Assembly (NCBI GenBank): GCA_027435495.1
Contig: DAHZZC010000800.1
Location: 1 to 11,133, forward strand
Direction: 5' to 3'
DNA length: 11,133 nt
From: Planctomycetales bacterium
Lineage (GTDB): Bacteria > Planctomycetota > Planctomycetia > Isosphaerales > Isosphaeraceae
Shown: piece after piece, positions 6,670 to 11,133 of the stretch
How the letters are laid out: each line of letters starts with the position of its first letter
How positions within the stretch are numbered: the first letter of the stretch is position 1
Made by a program: the position numbers and the translations under genes
Notes under the pieces: generated by a model
Told to the model about the DNA's origin: nothing
What the model saw: the letters and a program-made list of their open reading frames with translations, nothing else
Databases searched by the model: none

Positions 6670-7383
6670 TCAGCCCGCCGCGACGCTCGACTGATGCCTC
6701 AGCGGGACACCGCCACGGATTCCCTGGACGATACTGACGCCGTAGTCCTTGTCGATCGTGAGGACCGGGTAACCCTCGGCCCGGAGCTCGTCGACGAACC
6801 GGGGGACGCCCATATCCTCCCGGGATTGCGCCGCATTCGCCTCAAGGTCCCAGCCCGTGTCGTGGAACATGGCAACGCCGAACGGCGAGAGGAAAGGCGA
6901 GAACAGCTCCCAGTCCCGCTTGACGCCCTCGTAGCTATGGTCGCCGTCGATGAAGAGGAGGTCGATGGGACGGTTCCAGCCCCGCGCCGCCTCGTCGGAG
7001 GTCGTCCGGATCATCTCGATCCGATCCCCGACGCCGACCCAGGTGATATTCTGCCGGAAAATCTCGAAGGAGTCGACCGAGTCCGAGTCGTTCCAGTTGG
7101 TTGGGGCGTGCGGGTCGATTGCATACAGCCGTCCCCGGCCGTTATCGCGGAGGGCCAGGCCCACATAGCAGGCCGATTTTCCTCGAGCCGAACCGATCTC
7201 GACGCAGGTCTCCGGCTTCATCGAGCGGGCCAGCCCGTACAGGAGCCAGGCGGAGTCGCCGAGGCCGGAGACAAAAGGGATCTCCTCGGCCTTGACCCAG
7301 GCGTACTTGCGGCCGACTCCACGGAGTCGCTGCTGGATTCGGCGGAGTTTTCCACCGAGGCGTTGAACGAGGGTGCGTTTCAT
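6670..7383 (-). CDS. Class I SAM-dependent methyltransferase (Methyltransf_24 / CmcI-like)
   Basis: A 237-residue cytoplasmic protein with a basic N-terminus. The SAM-binding motif I is VEIGSARGKS (61-70), followed by the acidic strand end YAIDPH (87-92). DLLFIDGDHSYEGV (141-154) and the metal-site-like FHDTGWD (173-179) match the small O-methyltransferase group that includes CmcI and glycan-modifying enzymes. The acceptor is unknown. Next to a polysaccharide ABC exporter with a cargo-binding ATPase, O-methylation of a sugar in the exported glycan is a reasonable inference. It starts 19 bases after the hldE stop and ends 31 bases before the transporter gene, so it sits inside the operon. No good Shine-Dalgarno precedes ATG 7383, which suggests translation coupled to hldE. 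Confidence 0.88.
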   Translation of the reverse strand: MKRTLVQRLGGKLRRIQQRLRGVGRKYAWVKAEEIPFVSGLGDSAWLLYGLARSMKPETCVEIGSARGKSACYVGLALRDNGRGRLYAIDPHAPTNWNDSDSVDSFEIFRQNITWVGVGDRIEMIRTTSDEAARGWNRPIDLLFIDGDHSYEGVKRDWELFSPFLSPFGVAMFHDTGWDLEANAAQSREDMGVPRFVDELRAEGYPVLTIDKDYGVSIVQGIRGGVPLRHQSSVAAG

Positions 7384-7402
7384 ACCTGGGACTCGTAGGG
7401 GA

Positions 7403-8818
7403 TCAAGGGAAGCGAGCGGCTCGCTCGAGGATGGAAGTGGTGCTCAATCCGGGGACCAGCGGCACGGTCACCACGCGCCCGCCTCGCGCCAGGACCAGGT
7501 CGGCCCCGGCAATCTGATCGACGGTGTAGTCGCCTCCCTTGGCCAGCACGTCGGGCTCGAGCTCTCGGATCAACTCGTAAGGGGTCGGCTCGTCGAAGAT
7601 CACGACCGCGTCCACGCAGGAAAGTCCGGCGAGCATCCGGGCCCGGTCCTCCTGGCCGATCACGGGTCGCGAGTCGCCCTTGAGGCCGCGGACCGAGGCG
7701 TCGGAGTTGAGTCCGACGACGAGCAGGTCGCCCAGCCGTCGCGAACCTTCCAGCGAGGCCAGATGGCCGGCGTGGAGGATGTCGAAGCATCCGTTGGTGA
7801 AGACGACCTTCCGCCCGTGACGTTGCGCCTGTTCCAGCCGGCGGCGGGCCGCCTCTCGGGTGAGAACCTTCGGCGAGAGCCCGCGCCAGGCGGTCGCCAG
7901 CTCGTCGGCGTGGACGACGTACGTCCCCGGGTGGCTCACGGCGATCCCGGCGGCAACGTTCGCCAGCCGGCAGGCCTCGGCGAGCTCCCACCCCGAGCCG
8001 AGGCAGGCGGCCAGAACCGAGACCACGGTGTCGCCGGCTCCGGTCACGTCGGCCACGTCGCGCACCTGCGCCGGTATGTGGACGGCGCCGGAGGGGGTCG
8101 ACAGCGTCATCCCCTCGGGCCCGCGGGTGATCAGCATCGCGTCGAGGCGGAGGGCCTGGCGCATGGTCGACGCGGCCGAGGCGACCGCGTCGTCACCGGG
8201 CAGGGGGCGGCCGGCGGCTCGCTCGGCTTCCAGCAGGTTCGGCGTGACGACCGTGGCCCCGGAGTAAACGGAGAATTCGGCCTTCTTCGGGTCGATCACG
8301 CAGGGGAGGTTCCGCCGCCGGCATTCCTCGACGATCGCCCGGATGACGGGAGGGGTCAGCGCCCCTTTCTCGTAGTCGGCCAGGACCACGGCCGAGACCT
8401 CGCCGAGAGCAGGCAGAAGGCCGTCGAGCATCGCTCCGGCTGCCGCCGCGAACGCAGCGCGGTCGCCGTCTCGGTCGAGCCGGAGGAGCTGCTGGCGCCC
8501 TTCCGAGAGGATCCGGGTCTTGCTGATCGTCTCCAGTCCCGGGCCCTCGTGCAGAGCGAGCCGGTTGACTCCCTTGGCTCGGAGTGCCTCGCGGAGCCGC
8601 TGTCCCTCCGCGTCGGGGCCGACCAGTCCGGCGAGCGTGACCCGGGCTCCCAGCGCCGCGAGGGTGGCCGCGACGTTCCCGGCTCCGCCCGGTGTGTCCA
8701 CCTCGCCCGCGAGGCTCACCACTGGCACGGGCGCTTCCGGCGAGATCCGCCGGACGTGCCCGTGCACGTGCCGGTCGAGCATCACGTCGCCCACAACCAT
8801 CACCGGGATGTCGAACAT
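7403..8818 (-). CDS. hldE: Bifunctional heptose-7-phosphate kinase / heptose-1-phosphate adenylyltransferase
   Basis: A 471-residue protein, close to the E. coli HldE length (477). Residues 1 to about 315 are a PfkB/ribokinase-type kinase with GGAGNVA (44-50) and the signature DVTGAGDT (257-264), in which Asp263 is the expected catalytic base. Residues about 335-471 are a cytidylyltransferase-like nucleotidyltransferase with NGCFDILHAGH (342-352, containing the HxGH motif), RGLKGDSRP (377-385) and the STTSILERA terminus (459-467). The two domains phosphorylate D-glycero-D-manno-heptose 7-phosphate at C1 and, after the GmhB phosphatase step, transfer AMP from ATP to make ADP-heptose in the cytoplasm. 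GmhA, GmhB and HldD are not in the window. The frame stays open upstream to 8980, but that part overlaps the ATPase gene. ATG 8818, with GGAGAG just upstream, gives the family length. Confidence 0.95.
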   Translation of the reverse strand: MFDIPVMVVGDVMLDRHVHGHVRRISPEAPVPVVSLAGEVDTPGGAGNVAATLAALGARVTLAGLVGPDAEGQRLREALRAKGVNRLALHEGPGLETISKTRILSEGRQQLLRLDRDGDRAAFAAAAGAMLDGLLPALGEVSAVVLADYEKGALTPPVIRAIVEECRRRNLPCVIDPKKAEFSVYSGATVVTPNLLEAERAAGRPLPGDDAVASAASTMRQALRLDAMLITRGPEGMTLSTPSGAVHIPAQVRDVADVTGAGDTVVSVLAACLGSGWELAEACRLANVAAGIAVSHPGTYVVHADELATAWRGLSPKVLTREAARRRLEQAQRHGRKVVFTNGCFDILHAGHLASLEGSRRLGDLLVVGLNSDASVRGLKGDSRPVIGQEDRARMLAGLSCVDAVVIFDEPTPYELIRELEPDVLAKGGDYTVDQIAGADLVLARGGRVVTVPLVPGLSTTSILERAARFP

Positions 8819-8821
8819 CGG

Positions 8822-8827
8822 CTCTCC
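8822..8827 (-). promoter_or_regulatory. Shine-Dalgarno (GGAGAG) fixing the hldE start
   Basis: On the minus strand GGAGAG is followed by CCG and then ATG at 8818-8816, which gives GGAG a five-base spacing. It picks this ATG over the longer open frame reaching 8980 inside the upstream gene. Confidence 0.6.
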
Positions 8828-8871
8828 GGATGCGCGTCCCTTGATCGTCTCGCCCTTGCTCTCGATGAGGC

Positions 8872-10140
8872 TCAAAGCGCGGCGGTCGCGTCGACCAGCT
8901 TCCACGGCAGGAGCGTGCTGAAGAAGCCGGGCCTGTTCTTGCGGTGGCCGATCATGTCGCGAAGTGTGAACTCGCAGCAATTCGTATGATTGTCGATGGG
9001 TCCGACGTAGTCGCTGTCGACACCGACATCGATCACGTACGTTCCCTCCGCCAGCAGCCGCGGCGGGAACGTGACCTCGAAGGCGTGCCGGCCGTTCTTT
9101 AGCCGCGTGGAAATCTCCGGATCGCCGTCGCGGAAGTCCGAGTAGAACACCCGAATCCCCTCAAGGTTCAGCACCGTGAACCAGAGCCTGGGGGCACCGA
9201 TCGGCGATCGAATCTCGTACTCCACCCGAACCACGAACGACTCGTCGCAGGTGTAGTTCGCCGCCGGTTCGCCTCCCCCGGCCGGCCGGATCTCCGTCAA
9301 GATCACCTGGCCTGGCTTCGACGGATCGATCGGGAAGGTCGCACGTGATGACCGGTGGTCGGCGTTCGCCTGGAGGTACTTCTCGATGGCCTCGCGAACC
9401 GACCCGTCGGCCGTGATCTGGCCGTGTTCGAGCAGGATGCCTCGGTCGCAGAGCTGGGCCATCGCCCCCATGTTGTGGCTGACGAACAGGATCGTCCGTC
9501 CGTCGCCCGAGGCGACGTCCTGCATCTTCCCCAGGCACTTCTTCTGAAAAGCGGCGTCGCCAACAGCGAGCACCTCGTCCACGATCAGGATTTCGGGCTC
9601 CAGATGCGCCGCGACGGCAAACGCCAGGCGAACGTACATCCCCGAGGAGTACCGCTTCACTGGCGTGTCGAGGAACTCCTCAATCTCCGAGAACGCCACG
9701 ATCGCGTCGAATTTCCGGTCGATCTCGGCCTTGCGCATGCCGAGAATCGTTCCGTTCATGTAAATATTCTCGCGCCCGGTCAGCTCCTGGTGAAAACCGG
9801 TGCCGACCTCCAGAAGCGAGGCGACCCGGCCCCGGAGTCTCGCCATGCCGGTGGTCGGCTCGACGATCCGCGAGAGAACCTTCAGCAGCGTCGACTTGCC
9901 GGCTCCGTTGCGACCGATCAGGCCGACAACCTCGCCGGGCTTCACGTCAAACGAGACGTCCTTCAGCGCCCAGAATTCCTCGCCTCTCGGCTTCTCGCGG
10001 CGGGCACCGGTCAGGAGTCCTCGCATCTCGCGGAGCCGTCGGGCGACCACGTCGCGGAGCATCGGGGGCGACTTCGCCAGGTGCTCACCCAGGATGTAGC
10101 GCTTCCCCAGGCGGTCGGTGGTGATGATGGCTTGACTCAT
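8872..10140 (-). CDS. wzt: Polysaccharide ABC transporter ATPase with C-terminal cargo-binding domain (Wzt-type)
   Basis: A 422-residue protein. The N-terminal ATPase has Walker A GRNGAGKST (76-84), the ABC signature YSSGM (164-168), Walker B ILIVDE (184-189) and the switch histidine of VSHNM (His222). The GTGFHQELTGRENIY stretch (113-127) is typical of the O-antigen/teichoic-acid exporter subfamily. Residues about 275-395 form a beta-rich C-terminal domain like Wzt_C (WFTVLNLEGIRVFYSDF; FPPRLLAEGTYVIDVGV), which in known Wzt proteins binds the modified end of the glycan. It should pair with the permease encoded just upstream and power export of an undecaprenyl-linked polysaccharide across the inner membrane. 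The same frame is open as far as 10947, but that part lies over the permease gene. ATG 10140, 38 bases after the permease stop, starts the recognisable protein. Confidence 0.93.
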   Translation of the reverse strand: MSQAIITTDRLGKRYILGEHLAKSPPMLRDVVARRLREMRGLLTGARREKPRGEEFWALKDVSFDVKPGEVVGLIGRNGAGKSTLLKVLSRIVEPTTGMARLRGRVASLLEVGTGFHQELTGRENIYMNGTILGMRKAEIDRKFDAIVAFSEIEEFLDTPVKRYSSGMYVRLAFAVAAHLEPEILIVDEVLAVGDAAFQKKCLGKMQDVASGDGRTILFVSHNMGAMAQLCDRGILLEHGQITADGSVREAIEKYLQANADHRSSRATFPIDPSKPGQVILTEIRPAGGGEPAANYTCDESFVVRVEYEIRSPIGAPRLWFTVLNLEGIRVFYSDFRDGDPEISTRLKNGRHAFEVTFPPRLLAEGTYVIDVGVDSDYVGPIDNHTNCCEFTLRDMIGHRKNRPGFFSTLLPWKLVDATAAL

Positions 10141-10178
10141 GAAATCGGTCGGCTCCAGGCCACGCTCCGGATGGGTTC

Positions 10179-11126
10179 TCAGGCGAAGTCGGCAAACTGC
10201 CGTTCGGTCTTGCGGAAGTAGAACAACGAGAAGAGGAACATCCCCACCGCGGTCGCCGACGAGATCGCCAGCGCACCGGGGTTGCACGGCAGTCCCAGAA
10301 TGGCGTATCGATACCCGTCGATGATCCCGAACATCGGGTTCAGCGCGAGGATCGGCCACCAGTCCTTCACCAGCCGCGCCGGGTAGAATACCGGAGAGAC
10401 GTACATCAGAATCTGAACCAGGAATGGCACCAGGTGCTTGAAGTCGCGATAGAAGACCGTCAGAGCCGCCAGCGTCAGCCCCATTCCCAGGGTCGCCACC
10501 ATGGTCATCGGAACCAAGTACACCAGCACCGGGAGCGTCAACCAGCTCGGCGTGATCCCCTGCGTAATGAAGTAGAACAGGAACAGAACGGCGTAAATTC
10601 CCGCCGAGATCGCCATGTCGATCAGGAATACGCACGCCGATGCCACCGGGACGAACAGTCGGGGGAAGTAGACCTTCGTCAGAAGCTGTTGCTGGTTTAC
10701 CAGGCTGAGTGCCGAGGCCGAGAGCCCCTGTGAGAAGAATGTCCATGGCAGCAGTCCGGCGAAGACGAAGATCGGGTATGGGAACCCTTCCGATGGAATC
10801 TCCAGCCCCCGGCCAAAGATCACCGTGAAGATGATCATCGTCAGAAGCGGCTGGATCACCGCCCAGGCCGGGCCCAGAACCGTCTGCTTGTACCGGACCG
10901 AGACGTCGCGCTTCACCAGGTAATAGAACAGCTCGCGATAGGTCCACATCTCCCGCCAGTCGATGGCAATCCAGCCGGTTCTTGGACAGATCACCACGTC
11001 GGATGCTTCTCTCAATGATTCCCTTGGGTTTAGGTATTTTTTACCGCTGATGTTCGCGACGCTGGAAACAAGCGGGGAATCGGCGAGATCGACCGCGGCG
11101 GTGGTGGCCTCGGTGTTGGTGCTCAT
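10179..11126 (-). CDS. wzm: Polysaccharide ABC-2 transporter permease (Wzm-type)
   Basis: A 315-residue inner-membrane protein with about six hydrophobic helices after a Ser/Thr/Ala-rich N-terminus of about 45 residues. The segment WREMWTYRELFYYLVKRD followed by RYKQTVLGPAW (79-89) is the conserved amphipathic N-terminal region of the O-antigen/teichoic-acid permease family. QQQLLTKVYFPRLFVPV (145-161), FYRDFKHLVP (225-234) and YVSPVFYPA (242-250) also fit. It forms the glycan channel with the Wzt-type ATPase encoded 38 bases downstream. ATG 11126 is the first start in the visible frame and lies seven bases from the window edge, so the upstream ribosome-binding site and promoter cannot be judged. 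The N-terminal extension is somewhat long, so a later start is possible but has no specific support. Confidence 0.93.
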   Translation of the reverse strand: MSTNTEATTAAVDLADSPLVSSVANISGKKYLNPRESLREASDVVICPRTGWIAIDWREMWTYRELFYYLVKRDVSVRYKQTVLGPAWAVIQPLLTMIIFTVIFGRGLEIPSEGFPYPIFVFAGLLPWTFFSQGLSASALSLVNQQQLLTKVYFPRLFVPVASACVFLIDMAISAGIYAVLFLFYFITQGITPSWLTLPVLVYLVPMTMVATLGMGLTLAALTVFYRDFKHLVPFLVQILMYVSPVFYPARLVKDWWPILALNPMFGIIDGYRYAILGLPCNPGALAISSATAVGMFLFSLFYFRKTERQFADFA

Positions 11127-11133
11127 CGGTTCG

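Larger units (their letters stand above)
3823..11126 (-). other. Probable six-gene transcription unit (wzm-wzt-hldE-methyltransferase-SLC13-unknown)
   Basis: All six genes read leftwards with gaps of 38, 53, 19, 31 and 56 bases, and no intergenic terminator-like structure is obvious between them. The spacing and shared theme suggest co-transcription, with a promoter at or beyond the right edge. Internal promoters in the 53- and 56-base gaps cannot be excluded. Confidence 0.6.

Noticed and set aside
7373..8989. A 538-codon open frame on the plus strand opposite hldE
   Set aside because: It is antisense to a well-motivated HldE, and its translation is rich in Gly, Arg, Asp and Val with no recognisable domain, as expected for the mirror frame of a high-GC gene.
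10141..10947. N-terminal extension of the ATPase frame over the permease gene
   Set aside because: These 269 codons overlap the permease and encode nothing recognisable; the ATPase proper starts at ATG 10140.

Overview
The window is GC-rich bacterial DNA in which every convincing gene lies on the minus strand. It reads as part of a surface-polysaccharide (O-antigen, capsule or exopolysaccharide) locus. The most likely host is a planctomycete, perhaps of the Isosphaeraceae. This is inferred from the composition, the weak and irregular ribosome-binding sites, and a C-terminal TPR module on the polymerase/ligase-like protein that resembles tails I associate with planctomycete proteins. No 16S or marker gene is present to confirm it.

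First block, read from the right edge leftwards (11126 to 3823). Six closely spaced genes (gaps of 19 to 56 bases) look like one transcription unit. They encode a Wzm-type ABC-2 permease, a Wzt-type ATPase with a C-terminal cargo-binding domain, a bifunctional HldE (heptose-7-phosphate kinase / heptose-1-phosphate adenylyltransferase), a small class I methyltransferase, an SLC13-type anion transporter with two internal TrkA-C/RCK-C domains, and a conserved protein of unknown function that faintly resembles deoxyhypusine synthase. Together they suggest export of a finished, possibly end-modified glycan, supply of an activated heptose, and uptake of an anion such as sulfate or a dicarboxylate.

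Middle gap (3244 to 3822). About 580 bases carry no confident gene. The part next to the first block is strikingly AT-rich, with A-tracts and a 9-base tandem repeat. The GC-rich part holds a perfect 9-bp inverted repeat and a weak candidate small ORF. Promoters for the second block probably lie here.

Second block (3243 to 1). An O-antigen ligase/polymerase-like membrane protein fused to a TPR tail is followed directly by the C-terminal half-domain of a GT4 glycosyltransferase that has no start codon and no N-terminal domain, so it is a remnant. After it comes an extended SDR nucleotide-sugar epimerase/dehydratase that runs off the left edge.

The main points of interest are the unknown protein at 3823-4764 and its link to the SLC13 transporter, the Wzy/WaaL-TPR fusion, the decapitated glycosyltransferase beside it, and the mixing of ABC-exporter genes with a Wzy/WaaL-type gene. 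I found no CRISPR array, RNA gene or insertion sequence, and nothing that I can show to be a wholly new system.
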